Numbered from the stretch's first letter, positions 1-8,166 are shown. The stretch is DNA of 64,000 nt from Actinomycetota bacterium (GCA_023382335.1 JAMCPM010000012.1:1-64000); one strand, 5' to 3'. Notes: generated from the letters alone by a model not told the origin. Numbers and translations are program-made.

Positions 1-1
1 C

Positions 2-112
2 AGGCTGCTGAAACCGATCGGCGACATCCCGCCGGCAGAACTGGAAGCGAACTACTGGGAGAAAGAGAAAGAGGAAATCATCGAGTTACCCAAACAAAAG
101 AGTCTCCGGTAA
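2..112 (+). CDS. IS3-family transposase, C-terminal end only
   Basis: The window opens inside a reading frame (frame 2) that stops at TAA 110-112. The 36 visible residues contain IGDIPPAELEANYW, the pattern found at the extreme C-terminus of IS3-family OrfB transposases, whose DDE domain usually ends with a similar IPPAE-E-YY/YW segment. Only the tail is inside the window, so completeness and the left end of the element cannot be judged. No convincing terminal inverted repeat is visible in the 15 bases before the next gene. The assignment rests on a short motif; a chance match is possible. Confidence 0.55.
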   Translation, partial: RLLKPIGDIPPAELEANYWEKEKEEIIELPKQKSLR

Positions 113-127
113 ACCCGGGGCGATTCA

Positions 128-376
128 ATGATCACCATCGCCCCCGTTAGACGCAGAAGCTTTTTCCCCGCAGGACTGAACGGCAGGCTGCTCGAAATCC
201 TGAGGCAGCATCCGGGTGTTCCTTTCCCGTGTGAACTGCTGGCCAGCATGATGGGCAAGACACATTTTCAAATCGAGATCGCCATCGAGGAAATCGAAGG
301 CCCGATCGAGTCCGAAGAGCCGGGTGCATTCGTGCATCACTGGCGGATTACCGATGAAGCCATTTACATCCCCTGA
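128..376 (+). CDS. Small winged-helix-like protein, copy 1 (upstream of phoP)
   Basis: An 82-residue protein of unknown function. Its central part (LLEILRQHPGVPFPCELLASMM, then a helix ending EEIEGPI) reads like a compact winged-helix DNA-binding fold, and it ends DEAIYIP. The same layout, including LEIEGPI and the terminal DAVFIP, occurs in the minus-strand protein at 7732-7992, so the two are paralogues bracketing the phosphate locus. The start ATG follows a GGGG stretch at usual Shine-Dalgarno distance. It lies 34 bp before phoP on the same strand and may be co-expressed with it. Seen: the paralogy and the conserved C-terminus. Inferred: DNA binding and a role in phosphate control. Confidence 0.7.
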   Translation: MITIAPVRRRSFFPAGLNGRLLEILRQHPGVPFPCELLASMMGKTHFQIEIAIEEIEGPIESEEPGAFVHHWRITDEAIYIP

Positions 377-398
377 AGCCCTTCAGCTCCGCCTCTGC

Positions 399-404
399 TA
401 AAAT
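399..404 (+). promoter_or_regulatory. Candidate -10 for a leaderless phoP transcript
   Basis: TAAAAT is followed by only six bases (CAGATC) before the phoP ATG at 411. No Shine-Dalgarno sequence is visible. This spacing puts the transcription start at or next to the start codon, the usual signature of leaderless genes in actinobacteria. No good -35 is apparent. Confidence 0.45.
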
Positions 405-410
405 CAGATC

Positions 411-1139
411 ATGGATAAACATGAGATCAACAACGCTCGTATCCTGGTCGTCGAAGACGACGAGGCCATCCGCGAGACCGTCGCCTTCAATCTCAAGAAA
501 CAGGGTTACCGTTTTCTGACGGCCGCCACCGGCCTCGAGGGCCTGCGACTGTTGCGGCGCGAGCGTCCCGACCTCATGATCCTAGACCTCATGCTTCCCG
601 AGATGGACGGCTGGAAGCTCTGCGAGCAGGCCCGCGAGGAAGGCTTCGACCTGCCCATCATCATCCTCAGCGCCCGCACCAGCGAATTTGACAAGGTGCA
701 GGGTCTGACCATGGGCGCTGATGATTATCTCACCAAGCCCTTCGGGATGAGCGAACTGATGGCGAGGGTAGAGGCGCAACTGCGGCGCCACCGCCAGACG
801 GTGTCGGCGGCGGGGAAACCCGGCCCGCTCTCATTCAACGGGCTGACCGTGGATCCGGAGCGGAAAGAAGCGTTCGGCGCGGACAAGCCGCTCGGGTTGA
901 CTTCCAAGGAATTTGCGGTACTTTACATGCTGGCGCGTGAATCGCCGCAGGTCATTTCCCGCGAGGATATCTACAAGTCGGTCTGGGGCTACGAGATGCT
1001 GCACGGCGACCGCTCGGTCGACGTCTTCGTCAGGAGGATCAGGAAGAAGCTCGCCCGGGTGTTTCCCGAGAAGACCTTCCTGCAGACGCATTACGGTTTT
1101 GGTTACAAGTTCGAAGTCCGCGCCGCCGGCGAGAAGTAG
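411..1139 (+). CDS. phoP: PhoP/PhoB-type response regulator (OmpR family)
   Basis: A 242-residue two-domain regulator. The receiver domain has the acidic pair E15-D16-D17, the phosphoacceptor D59 in LMILDLMLPEMDG, and the conserved lysine in DDYLTKPFG. The C-terminal OmpR/PhoB winged helix (about residues 135-235) contains LTSKEFAVLYML and the recognition region RSVDVFVRRIRKKL. It precedes pstSCAB-phoU-phoR, and the PHO boxes at 1209-1252, 2567-2610 and 8066-8109 are its probable targets. PhoR at 6077 is the obvious partner kinase. The kinase is separated from the regulator by the whole pst-phoU cluster. Its own promoter region has no PHO box that I can see, so autoregulation is not evident. 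Confidence 0.92.
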   Translation: MDKHEINNARILVVEDDEAIRETVAFNLKKQGYRFLTAATGLEGLRLLRRERPDLMILDLMLPEMDGWKLCEQAREEGFDLPIIILSARTSEFDKVQGLTMGADDYLTKPFGMSELMARVEAQLRRHRQTVSAAGKPGPLSFNGLTVDPERKEAFGADKPLGLTSKEFAVLYMLARESPQVISREDIYKSVWGYEMLHGDRSVDVFVRRIRKKLARVFPEKTFLQTHYGFGYKFEVRAAGEK

Positions 1140-1208
1140 CCTGCCGGAATAGCAGCCGGTCGGCGAAAGGCGGCCGTCATCTCGGTCCCAAAATCCCGCT
1201 TCCTCCCC

Positions 1209-1252
1209 GTTCATATTTTGTTCACAATTTATTTACGTCTTGTTAACCTCGG
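1209..1252 (+). promoter_or_regulatory. PHO box of pstS: four 11-bp direct repeats
   Basis: Four contiguous 11-mers: gttcatatttt, gttcacaattt, atttacgtctt, gttaacctcgg. A -10-like TAATCT lies at 1269-1274, 16 nt after the last repeat, so the repeats occupy the -35 region as expected for an activator such as phosphorylated PhoP. Streptomyces PHO boxes are also tandem 11-bp GTTCACC-type units. Confidence 0.85.
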
Positions 1253-1317
1253 CCGGTTTGGCCTCTGCTAATCTAACCTCACTAATCCAAAGGTCGAAAT
1301 AAGGAGGACTGATCGGT

Positions 1318-2439
1318 TTGCAAACAACAAGATTTAGCAAGCGCCTGGCGCTGGCTGCGGTCATTATCGTCGTGGTCGGGCTGGTGGCAATAGCAGCCGG
1401 CTGCGGCGGCAGTGACACTGGCGCCACAACCGGCGGCACGGGACCGGCGCTGAATGTTCCCACCGCCAATCTCACCGGCGCCGGCGCCACTTTCCCGTTT
1501 CCCATCTATTCCAAGTGGTTCGACGTCTTCAGCAAGCAGTACCCACAGGCGACCATCAACTACCAGTCGGTCGGCAGCGGCGCGGGCATCCAGCAGATAA
1601 TCGCCCAGACCGTGGACTTCGGCGCCTCGGACGCGCCGATGAAAGACGATCAGCTGGCAAAGGCGCCGGCGGAGCTGCTGCACATTCCCACCGTGGCCGG
1701 AGCGGTCGTCATTACCTACAACGTTGATGGCGTGCCTACCAACCTGAAGATGACGCCGGAGAACCTGGCCAACATATTCATGGGCAAACTCACCAAGTGG
1801 AACGATCCCGCGCTGAAGGCCGACAACCCCGGCATCAACTTCCCCGACGAGGATATCGTAGTCGTGCACCGCTCGGACGGCAGCGGCACCACCAATATCT
1901 TCACCAGCTACCTCTCGGCGGTGAGCCCGGACTGGAACAGCCAGGTCGGCAAGGGCACCGACGTTAAGTGGCCCGTGGGCCTTGGCGGCAAGGGCAATGA
2001 GGGTGTCAGCGGCCAGGTGTCGCAGACCAAGGGGGCCATCGGTTACGTGGAGCTTGCCTACGCCAAGCAGAACAAGCGGCCTTACGCATTGATGAAGAAC
2101 AAGGCGGGCAACTTCGTCGAGGCCACCGTGGCCAGCACCACAGCCGCGGTTCAGGGAGCAATCGCCAACATACCCGCCGATTTCCGCATAGCGTTGGGCA
2201 ACCCCGACGGCAAGGACTCCTATCCCATCGCCGGCTTCACCTACCTGCTGGTCTACAAGGACCAGAAAGACCACGACAAGGGTCAGGTCCTGGTGGACTT
2301 TATCTGGTGGGCGCTGCACGACGGTTCTCAGTACACCGCGGCTCTCGACTATGTGTCGCAGCCGCCGGAAATGCTCAAGAAAGTGGAAGACCAGGTCCGC
2401 AAGATCAACTACAACGGGCAGAGCCTGGCGCCGCAGTAG
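1318..2439 (+). CDS. pstS: Phosphate ABC transporter, substrate-binding lipoprotein
   Basis: A 373-residue periplasmic-type phosphate-binding protein. The TTG start at 1318 is chosen because AAGGAGG lies 9-15 nt upstream. It opens with a lipoprotein signal: basic TTRFSKR, a hydrophobic stretch, and a lipobox AAGC with the acylated Cys at residue 29. The mature part has the PstS hallmarks GAGATFPFPIYSKW near the start, SVGSGAGIQQ, FGASDAPM, and RSDGSGTTNIF, which line the phosphate site in the family. It is separated from pstC by a terminator and a second PHO box, which would allow pstS to be expressed at a higher level than the rest of the transporter. Confidence 0.96.
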   Translation: MQTTRFSKRLALAAVIIVVVGLVAIAAGCGGSDTGATTGGTGPALNVPTANLTGAGATFPFPIYSKWFDVFSKQYPQATINYQSVGSGAGIQQIIAQTVDFGASDAPMKDDQLAKAPAELLHIPTVAGAVVITYNVDGVPTNLKMTPENLANIFMGKLTKWNDPALKADNPGINFPDEDIVVVHRSDGSGTTNIFTSYLSAVSPDWNSQVGKGTDVKWPVGLGGKGNEGVSGQVSQTKGAIGYVELAYAKQNKRPYALMKNKAGNFVEATVASTTAAVQGAIANIPADFRIALGNPDGKDSYPIAGFTYLLVYKDQKDHDKGQVLVDFIWWALHDGSQYTAALDYVSQPPEMLKKVEDQVRKINYNGQSLAPQ

Positions 2440-2475
2440 CGCGAATCAGCACAGACGGCCACTCTCCGTAGCCGG

Positions 2476-2524
2476 CCCGCGCGGGACATGCCTTCCATGG
2501 CGCATGTCCCGCGCGGGCTTTTTA
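2476..2524 (+). terminator. Rho-independent terminator after pstS
   Basis: A perfect 15-bp stem (cccgcgcgggacatg at 2476-2490 with catgtcccgcgcggg at 2503-2517), a 12-nt loop, then CTTTTTAA. It lies 36 nt after the pstS stop and would uncouple pstS from pstCAB-phoU-phoR. Confidence 0.9.
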
Positions 2525-2566
2525 AGCCCGGCCGCAAAGCCCGATCGCCGGGCCGAAAAGGCGCCC

Positions 2567-2610
2567 GTTCACAATTCGTTCACAATTCGTTCACTTCCTG
2601 TTAACCTGCC
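2567..2610 (+). promoter_or_regulatory. PHO box of pstC: four 11-bp direct repeats
   Basis: Four contiguous 11-mers: gttcacaattc twice in perfect repeat, gttcacttcct, and gttaacctgcc. A -10-like GATAAT is at 2625-2630, 14 nt after the last unit. The order (three GTTCAC-type units, then GTTAACCT) is the same as at pstS, giving pstCAB-phoU-phoR a separate PhoP-dependent promoter. Confidence 0.87.
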
Positions 2611-2715
2611 TGTCCGCAAACTTTGATAATTTGTTTTCAGGCGGAATGGGTAGCTTGTTCCCACCTGAATTATCCTTTCTGAATATCCGAATCGACCCAG
2701 AATGCCCGGAATCAT

Positions 2716-3699
2716 ATGTCTTTCATAAACAATCAGCGCGATAAATTCCGCCGGGCTCCTCTGCCGGCCCGGGAACGGCTCGGGGATACGCTGTTTAGAA
2801 TTATTGCTTTCCTGGCGGCGGCAACCATCGTCCTCATCATCGCGCTGCTTGTCATTCAGCTGTTCCGTGGCGCCATTCCGTCCATCCGTGAGTTCGGCTT
2901 CGGGTTTTTATCCTCAACGGAATGGGACCCGGTCAACGATCTCTATGGCGCCTGGCCGTTTATCTACGGGACCCTGGTCTCATCGCTGCTGGCGCTGCTG
3001 TTCGCGGTGCCGCTGAGCCTGGGGATAGCGATATTCCTCAGCCAGTTCGCGCCAGGATGGCTGCGTGCGCCGCTCGGTTTCATCGTCGAGCTGCTGGCGG
3101 CGATCCCCAGCGTGGTCTACGGACTCTGGGGAATCTTCGTGCTGGCGCCGTTTCTGGGCGAGACCATCGAGCCGTTCTTCTCTGATCATTTTGGTTCGAT
3201 ACCGATTTTCGCCGGTCCTGTCTACGGCGTCGGCCTTTTCTCCGCCGCCGTGGTGCTGGCGATCATGATCCTGCCGACGATCTCCGCCATCTCGCGCGAG
3301 TCGATGCTCAATGTTCCCCGTGATCTCAAGGAAGCGGCCCAGGCGCTCGGGGCCACTCCCTGGGAGACCGTCCGCATGTCGGTGCTGCCGCTGGCGCGGC
3401 CGGGAATCATCGGCGCCGTCATCCTGGGGCTGGGCAGGGCGCTGGGTGAGACCATGGCGGTGACCATGGTCATCGGCAACCGGCCCGAGGTCTCGGCTTC
3501 CATTTTCGCGCCCGCCTACACGATAGCCAGTGTCATCGCCAACGAATTCGCCGAGGTCACCGCAGGGCTACACATGGCGGCGCTGATCGAGCTGGCGCTG
3601 ATCCTGCTGGCGATAACGCTGCTGCTCAACCTGCTGGCCCGGCTGCTGGTGCAGCAGACCGGAGCCCGGGCCGCCAGGGGCAAGGATAAACGGGCATGA
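2716..3699 (+). CDS. pstC: Phosphate ABC transporter permease PstC
   Basis: A 327-residue inner-membrane permease, one half of the phosphate channel. Hydrophobic segments recur through the protein. The ABC-permease EAA loop is visible as LKEAAQALGATPWETVRMSVLP with G at the expected position, and GRALGETMAVTMVIGN is the PstC-family segment that follows. It is the first gene after the second PHO box. The ATG at 2716 has no strong Shine-Dalgarno, but it fits the family N-terminus (a short cytoplasmic tail and then the first membrane helix at about residue 28). Confidence 0.94.
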   Translation: MSFINNQRDKFRRAPLPARERLGDTLFRIIAFLAAATIVLIIALLVIQLFRGAIPSIREFGFGFLSSTEWDPVNDLYGAWPFIYGTLVSSLLALLFAVPLSLGIAIFLSQFAPGWLRAPLGFIVELLAAIPSVVYGLWGIFVLAPFLGETIEPFFSDHFGSIPIFAGPVYGVGLFSAAVVLAIMILPTISAISRESMLNVPRDLKEAAQALGATPWETVRMSVLPLARPGIIGAVILGLGRALGETMAVTMVIGNRPEVSASIFAPAYTIASVIANEFAEVTAGLHMAALIELALILLAITLLLNLLARLLVQQTGARAARGKDKRA

Positions 3700-3721
3700 G
3701 CATGTTCAGGGTTAAAAGCGC

Positions 3722-4576
3722 ATGAATAACGGCTTCAACCGGCGGCGGCGCAACGCCATCAGCGGCTTGGCGTATCTGCTCTGTGTGCTGGCGACGATCA
3801 TCGCCCTGATCCCGTTGATGCTTATACTTTTTTATGTCATCAGGCAGGGCGCGCCGGCCATGAACCTGGATTTTCTCACCCAGTTGCCCAAGCCGGTCGG
3901 AGAGACCGGCGGCGGCATGGGCAACGCCATCGTCGGCTCGCTGATGCTGATCGGCATCGCCGCGGTCATCGGCCTGCCGCTCGGCGTCCTTGCGGGGACT
4001 TACCTGGCCGAGTTCAGAAGCCCGCGGCTGAGCTGGACGGTGCGGCTGCTGGCGGATATCCTCAGCGGAGTACCATCGATCATCATCGGCGTTTTTGTCT
4101 ACACATTGCTCGTGCTCACCATGAAGCATTTCTCCGCCCTGGCCGGTGGCGTGGCCCTGGCGATACTGATGCTGCCCACGGTGGCGCGGACGACCGAGGA
4201 GATGCTGCGCATGGTCCCCGATACCCTGCGGGAGGCCTCGCTGGCCCTGGGCATATCACGCTGGCGCACGATCGTCAGTATCATCATCAAGACCGCGGGC
4301 GGCGGCATCATGACCGGCATCATGCTGGCCCTGGCCCGCATTGCCGGCGAGACGGCGCCGCTGCTGTTCACGGCGCTGAGCAGCCGCACCTGGCCGACCG
4401 GCCTGGACAAGCCGGTGGCCTCTCTCCCGGTGCAGATATATACATATGCCATCTCGCCGTACGAGGACTGGCACCAGCAGGCCTGGGCGGGATCGCTGGT
4501 CCTGGTCATCATGGTGCTGCTTTTGAGCGTGGGGTCAAAACTATACTTTGGCAGAAAGATGAGGAGTGTCAGATAA
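3722..4576 (+). CDS. pstA: Phosphate ABC transporter permease PstA
   Basis: A 284-residue permease that pairs with PstC. Several membrane helices are evident, the first around residues 16-39. The EAA loop reads LREASLALGISRWRTIVSII, and ARIAGETAPLLFTAL is the conserved PstA segment. It follows pstC by 22 bp and ends 3 bp before pstB, so the three transporter genes form one transcription unit. The length matches the family. Confidence 0.95.
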   Translation: MNNGFNRRRRNAISGLAYLLCVLATIIALIPLMLILFYVIRQGAPAMNLDFLTQLPKPVGETGGGMGNAIVGSLMLIGIAAVIGLPLGVLAGTYLAEFRSPRLSWTVRLLADILSGVPSIIIGVFVYTLLVLTMKHFSALAGGVALAILMLPTVARTTEEMLRMVPDTLREASLALGISRWRTIVSIIIKTAGGGIMTGIMLALARIAGETAPLLFTALSSRTWPTGLDKPVASLPVQIYTYAISPYEDWHQQAWAGSLVLVIMVLLLSVGSKLYFGRKMRSVR

Positions 4577-4579
4577 ACC

Positions 4580-5359
4580 ATGGCAGGATCGATAACCACA
4601 AATAATCTCAGCGCCACCTTCGGCGAAGTCCGGGCGATCGAAGGAATATCCATCGAGATCATCGCCAACAAGGTAACGGCCCTGATCGGGCCTTCCGGCT
4701 GCGGCAAGTCCACATTCCTGCGATGCCTCAACCGCATGCACGAACTGGTTCCCGGCGCCGGCACGACCGGTGAAGTCATCTGGGACGGCAGGAACATCTA
4801 TGCCCCCGATGTCGACGCCACCGATGTCCGGCGTGGCATCGGCATGGTATTCCAGAAACCCAATCCTTTTCCCCTGATGTCCATAGCCGACAATGTCAGC
4901 GCCGGCCTTCGGCTGGCGGGTTCGAAGAAGAACAAGGGCGCCATCGAGGAAGCCGTCGAGCGCAGCCTCAGGCTGGCCGCCCTCTGGGACGAGGTCAAGA
5001 ACAAGCTCCACAAACCCGGCGGCAGCCTCTCCGGAGGTCAGCAGCAGCGGCTCTGCATCGCCCGGGCGCTGGCGGTCGAGCCCGACATCATCCTCATGGA
5101 TGAGCCCTGTTCGGCGCTCGACCCGGCCTCAACGCAGAAAATTGAAGACACGATGGATAAATTGAAGGATAATTACACCATAGTCATCGTCACCCACAAC
5201 ATGCAGCAGGCGGGCAGGGTCTCCGACTTCACCGGCTTCCTGCTCACCCAGGAATCGGGCGAGCCCGGCCGGCTGATCGAATACGGGCCGACCAGCAAGA
5301 TCTTCACCATGCCGGACCACAAGGAAACGGAAAACTATATCACCGGGAGGTTCGGATAG
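4580..5359 (+). CDS. pstB: Phosphate ABC transporter ATPase PstB
   Basis: A 259-residue ATPase that drives phosphate import. It has Walker [10 protein letters not shown], a Q-loop at VFQKPNPFP (the PstB-specific form), the ABC signature LSGGQQQR, Walker B IILMDEP with catalytic Glu, and the switch His in VTHNMQQA. All catalytic residues are present. Its TAG stop abuts the phoU start with no gap, which suggests translational coupling. Confidence 0.97.
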   Translation: MAGSITTNNLSATFGEVRAIEGISIEIIANKVTALIGPSGCGKSTFLRCLNRMHELVPGAGTTGEVIWDGRNIYAPDVDATDVRRGIGMVFQKPNPFPLMSIADNVSAGLRLAGSKKNKGAIEEAVERSLRLAALWDEVKNKLHKPGGSLSGGQQQRLCIARALAVEPDIILMDEPCSALDPASTQKIEDTMDKLKDNYTIVIVTHNMQQAGRVSDFTGFLLTQESGEPGRLIEYGPTSKIFTMPDHKETENYITGRFG

Positions 5360-6070
5360 ATGACCAGACAATCGTTTCACGAAGGTCTAAATCAACTAAA
5401 TCACGAGATACTGAGGATGGCCAGCCTCGTCGTCGAGGCGGTCGACCTCTCGACCCAGGCGCTCCTGACCGGCGACCGCAAGCTGGCCAACAGCGTCATC
5501 GCCGGCGACGACGACATCAACGAGCTTAGCCTCTGGATCGAAGGGCAGTGCCTGGCGCTGCAGGCCCGCCAGCAGCCGGTCGCCAAGGACCTGAGGCTGC
5601 TGCACGTCTGCCTGCTGGTCAGCCTGCACCTCGAGCGCATCGGCGACCTGGCGGTCAACGTCGCCAAGATCGCCAAGCGCATGGAGCGCACCGAGGGCGC
5701 GGAGCCTTTCCTGGAACTGCTCAGGAAGATGTCGGCCCAGGCGCTGGAGGTGCTGCGGCAGGGGATCAAGGCGTTCGCCGACCGCGACGCCGATCTGGCC
5801 GACAGGCTCGAGGAGATCGACGAGCCCATCGACGAGATGTTCAAGGAGATCCTGGAGCGGCTGCTGCATCCAACTGAGGCCGATCAGGAAGTCGCCTCAT
5901 CGGAATGGGCGACCCACGTGGCCCTCGCCAGCCGTTACATCGAGCGCATCGCCGACCAGGTCGTCGACATGGGCGGGCGCGTATCGTTCCTGGTGACAGG
6001 CGAGCTGGACGGCAAATATTTCGACCGCCCGCTGGCGCAGCCGGATATCAAGAACCAGTTCGGGGAATAA
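5360..6070 (+). CDS. phoU: Phosphate signalling protein PhoU
   Basis: A 236-residue helical protein with the duplicated PhoU three-helix repeat. LRLLHVCLLVSLHLERIGDLAVNVAKIAKR in the first half and ATHVALASRYIERIADQVVDMGGRV in the second carry the E-R-x-x-D metal-binding pattern typical of the family. PhoU links the Pst transporter to PhoR and keeps the kinase in its off state when phosphate is plentiful. It starts directly after the pstB stop and ends 6 bp before phoR, consistent with a sensor complex made from one mRNA. Confidence 0.95.
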   Translation: MTRQSFHEGLNQLNHEILRMASLVVEAVDLSTQALLTGDRKLANSVIAGDDDINELSLWIEGQCLALQARQQPVAKDLRLLHVCLLVSLHLERIGDLAVNVAKIAKRMERTEGAEPFLELLRKMSAQALEVLRQGIKAFADRDADLADRLEEIDEPIDEMFKEILERLLHPTEADQEVASSEWATHVALASRYIERIADQVVDMGGRVSFLVTGELDGKYFDRPLAQPDIKNQFGE

Positions 6071-6076
6071 GCCCGC

Positions 6077-7288
6077 ATGGAGTTCTCAGACATCTCCCTG
6101 ATCGCAGTCGCGGCGGCGGCCCTGATCGTCGTAGCGGTGCTGGCTGTCGTGCTGGGGCGGCTCTCTTCCGAGCGCTCCCGCATCGGCGCGGAGCTCAAGC
6201 CCGACCGCGGGGAATCTCTTGAAGCCGCCGCGGGCAGGCTTGCCGAAGCGGCGGGGCTGGCCGGTGAGCTGCTTGATTTCAAGAACAGTTTCGACCACCT
6301 GCTCGCCCACTGTCCGCTGCCGGTGCTGCTGCTGGACGAAGACCTCATCATCAAAAATCTGAGTCATAAGGCCGAGACCGAGCTCGACCAGCCCCGGATC
6401 AGGCGCGGATTGCTGGAAGGGCTCGAAAGCCATGAGCTGGAAATAGCCGTGCGCCAGTCGATCGAGTCGATGAAGCCGGTCAAGATGACGGTCAGGCTCT
6501 ATGCCTCGGGCAGGCGCTCGTATCACGCCCGGATCTTCCCCTTCCAGACCGGCGACAAGCACATGTGCCTGGTCTATCTGCAGAGCGCCGCCTCCACCGT
6601 TGAGTTCGGCGAGCTGAGGTCGCAGTTCGCCGCCACCGTCTCGCACGAGTTGCGCACGCCCCTGGCCGGGATCCGGGCGATGGCGGAGACACTCAAGGAC
6701 CCGAAAATCGGCCCCGGGGACCGCGACCATTTCCTGGAGCGGATCGACCGCGAGACCAACCGCCTCGGGCAGCTGGTCGACGAGATCCTCTTCCTGTCCT
6801 CGCTCGAATCGGGGGCGACCAATCTAGAGGGCAGCTCGGACCTGCTGCAGCTGACCGAGTCGCTGATGGAAAAACTGGGGCCTCAGGCGGAGCAATTCGA
6901 AGTCAGGATCAAGGGCAGCGTTCCCGAAGGGCTCGCTGTGAACCTTCCGGAGAGGATGGCGTCGATTGTCATCTCCAACCTTCTGGAAAACGCGATCAGG
7001 TACAGCGGCCGCGGCTCTCATGTGGAGGTCAACGCTTTCCGGGAAGGCAATCAGGTGAAGCTGCGGGTGAGCGATGACGGCATCGGCATCGACGGCGAGC
7101 ACCTGCCGCACATCTTCGAACGTTTCTACCGCGTGGACAAGTCCCGCAGCCGCCGGCTGGGCGGCACCGGCCTGGGCCTTTCGATCGTCAAGCACATCGT
7201 CGAGAGCGCCGGCGGAGAAATAAAAGTCAGCAGCCAGGAGGGCTTCGGCACCGAGTTCACCGTGCTGCTGCCTGAATCAGCCGCCTGA
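6077..7288 (+). CDS. phoR: PhoR-type sensor histidine kinase
   Basis: A 403-residue membrane kinase. One N-terminal transmembrane helix (about residues 7-28) has no sizeable extracellular loop, the usual PhoR layout. A PAS-like region follows (about 70-170), then HisKA with the phosphorylated H190 in VSHELRTPL. The ATPase domain has the N box (SNLLENAIRYS), G1 (DDGIGI), F box (FERFYRVD) and G2 (GTGLGLSIVKH). It is the last gene of the pst operon. Its 3' end overlaps the convergent arsC by 12 bp, so antisense or collision effects between the two transcripts are possible. Confidence 0.94.
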   Translation: MEFSDISLIAVAAAALIVVAVLAVVLGRLSSERSRIGAELKPDRGESLEAAAGRLAEAAGLAGELLDFKNSFDHLLAHCPLPVLLLDEDLIIKNLSHKAETELDQPRIRRGLLEGLESHELEIAVRQSIESMKPVKMTVRLYASGRRSYHARIFPFQTGDKHMCLVYLQSAASTVEFGELRSQFAATVSHELRTPLAGIRAMAETLKDPKIGPGDRDHFLERIDRETNRLGQLVDEILFLSSLESGATNLEGSSDLLQLTESLMEKLGPQAEQFEVRIKGSVPEGLAVNLPERMASIVISNLLENAIRYSGRGSHVEVNAFREGNQVKLRVSDDGIGIDGEHLPHIFERFYRVDKSRSRRLGGTGLGLSIVKHIVESAGGEIKVSSQEGFGTEFTVLLPESAA

Positions 7289-7690
7289 CGGGCGTAACCG
7301 CCTGACGAGCGCCTCGACTTTCCTAAAAATCATTTCTCTCAGATCCCGGTAATCTTCAAGAGGCTTACCCTTCAGGTCCGGCAAGCCCCAGTCTTCAGAC
7401 TCGACCGGCAGCAGAGGACAGCCCTCATCGCCGCACCCCATCGTGATAACAATCTGCGCCGCGTCAACCAGCTGAGAGGTCAGAAGGCGGGGGATTTTTT
7501 CGCCGGCGTCTATCCCGGATTCCTTCAGCACCTCGATGGTGCCGGGATAAACTGACGCCGCCGGCCTGGTGCCGGCGCTGGCGGCCTGCCAGCCGGGAGG
7601 AGCCATGGAATTGAAGATGGCTTCAGCCAGCTGGCTCCTGCCGGCATTCTCGGTGCAAACGAACAGGACTGTCTTTTCGGTTTCGTTCAT
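7277..7690 (-). CDS. arsC: Arsenate reductase (LMW-phosphatase fold, thioredoxin type)
   Basis: A 137-residue enzyme that reduces arsenate to arsenite. The P-loop C12-TENAG-R18 (CX5R) starts the catalytic cycle; C86 and C91 in MGCGDEGCP are the likely disulfide relay; WGLPDLKG holds the general-acid Asp of the fold. These features point to the thioredoxin-coupled ArsC class rather than a tyrosine phosphatase. It lies 41 bp downstream of the small winged-helix gene on the same strand, so it should be transcribed from the PHO box at 8066-8109. Making ArsC under phosphate starvation fits the entry of arsenate through Pst. No arsR or arsB/acr3 is in view. Confidence 0.9.
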   Translation of the reverse strand: MNETEKTVLFVCTENAGRSQLAEAIFNSMAPPGWQAASAGTRPAASVYPGTIEVLKESGIDAGEKIPRLLTSQLVDAAQIVITMGCGDEGCPLLPVESEDWGLPDLKGKPLEDYRDLREMIFRKVEALVRRLRPSGG

Positions 7691-7731
7691 TTGATGGCTC
7701 TACCGTTTCACGATTATCCCATAGCTGATTG

Positions 7732-7992
7732 CTATGGAATGAATACCGCGTCATTGCTGCAGCGGCACCGGTGTACGTAGGCGCTGTCCTTGCCGTCGGC
7801 TCCGGCGATCGGCCCTTCGATCTCAAGGAGCGCCCTCTCCACCTGGGACTGTGTGACCCCGGCCAGGCTATCGGCCAGAATCTCGACCGAAAGCGGGACG
7901 CACGGTTGCCGCCTGAGACAGCTGAGCACGTCGCTCCTGATCACATCCTGGCACAGCACCCGCTTCGGCGGAATTATCGTCGTGATGTTCAT
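7732..7992 (-). CDS. Small winged-helix-like protein, copy 2 (PHO-box controlled)
   Basis: An 86-residue protein of unknown function, paralogous to the product of 128-376 (VLSCLRRQPCVPLSVEILAD, LLEIEGPI and terminal DAVFIP line up with copy 1). ATG at 7992 is preferred over the upstream in-frame start because GGGGGTG lies five bases before it. Unlike copy 1 it has five cysteines, including CRC near the C-terminus, which could bind metal or arsenite; that is speculation. It is the first gene of a two-gene unit with arsC and carries a full PHO box and -10 upstream. Confidence 0.75.
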   Translation of the reverse strand: MNITTIIPPKRVLCQDVIRSDVLSCLRRQPCVPLSVEILADSLAGVTQSQVERALLEIEGPIAGADGKDSAYVHRCRCSNDAVFIP

Positions 7993-8043
7993 ATTCACCC
8001 CCTTCCCCAAACTTGTTCGTTTTATATTCTCACTTCGGCTCGA

Positions 8044-8109
8044 ATTCTAGCAACGTTGCTTTCCCCGCAGGTTAAAAGGGGGTAAACAGATTGTGACAAA
8101 GCGGTGAAC
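8044..8109 (-). promoter_or_regulatory. PHO box and -10 of the winged-helix/arsC operon
   Basis: Read on the minus strand, 8109-8066 is four contiguous 11-mers: gttcaccgctt, tgtcacaatct, gtttaccccct, tttaacctgcg. A -10 TAGAAT follows at 8049-8044 after exactly 16 nt, the same distance as at pstS. The unit order mirrors the pstS and pstC boxes, which makes this a third member of the local Pho regulon. Confidence 0.8.
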
Positions 8110-8166
8110 GGCGCAAAAAAATTGGCCGCCCGGCGCAGACGGCCGGCCGCCACTGTCTGGCAGAAC

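Noticed and set aside
1282-2319. Long open frame opposite pstS
   Set aside because: Antisense shadow of a clearly conserved gene, with no ribosome site or recognisable motif; the same applies to other long antisense frames in GC-rich genes (for example 38037-38885 and 44752-45783).
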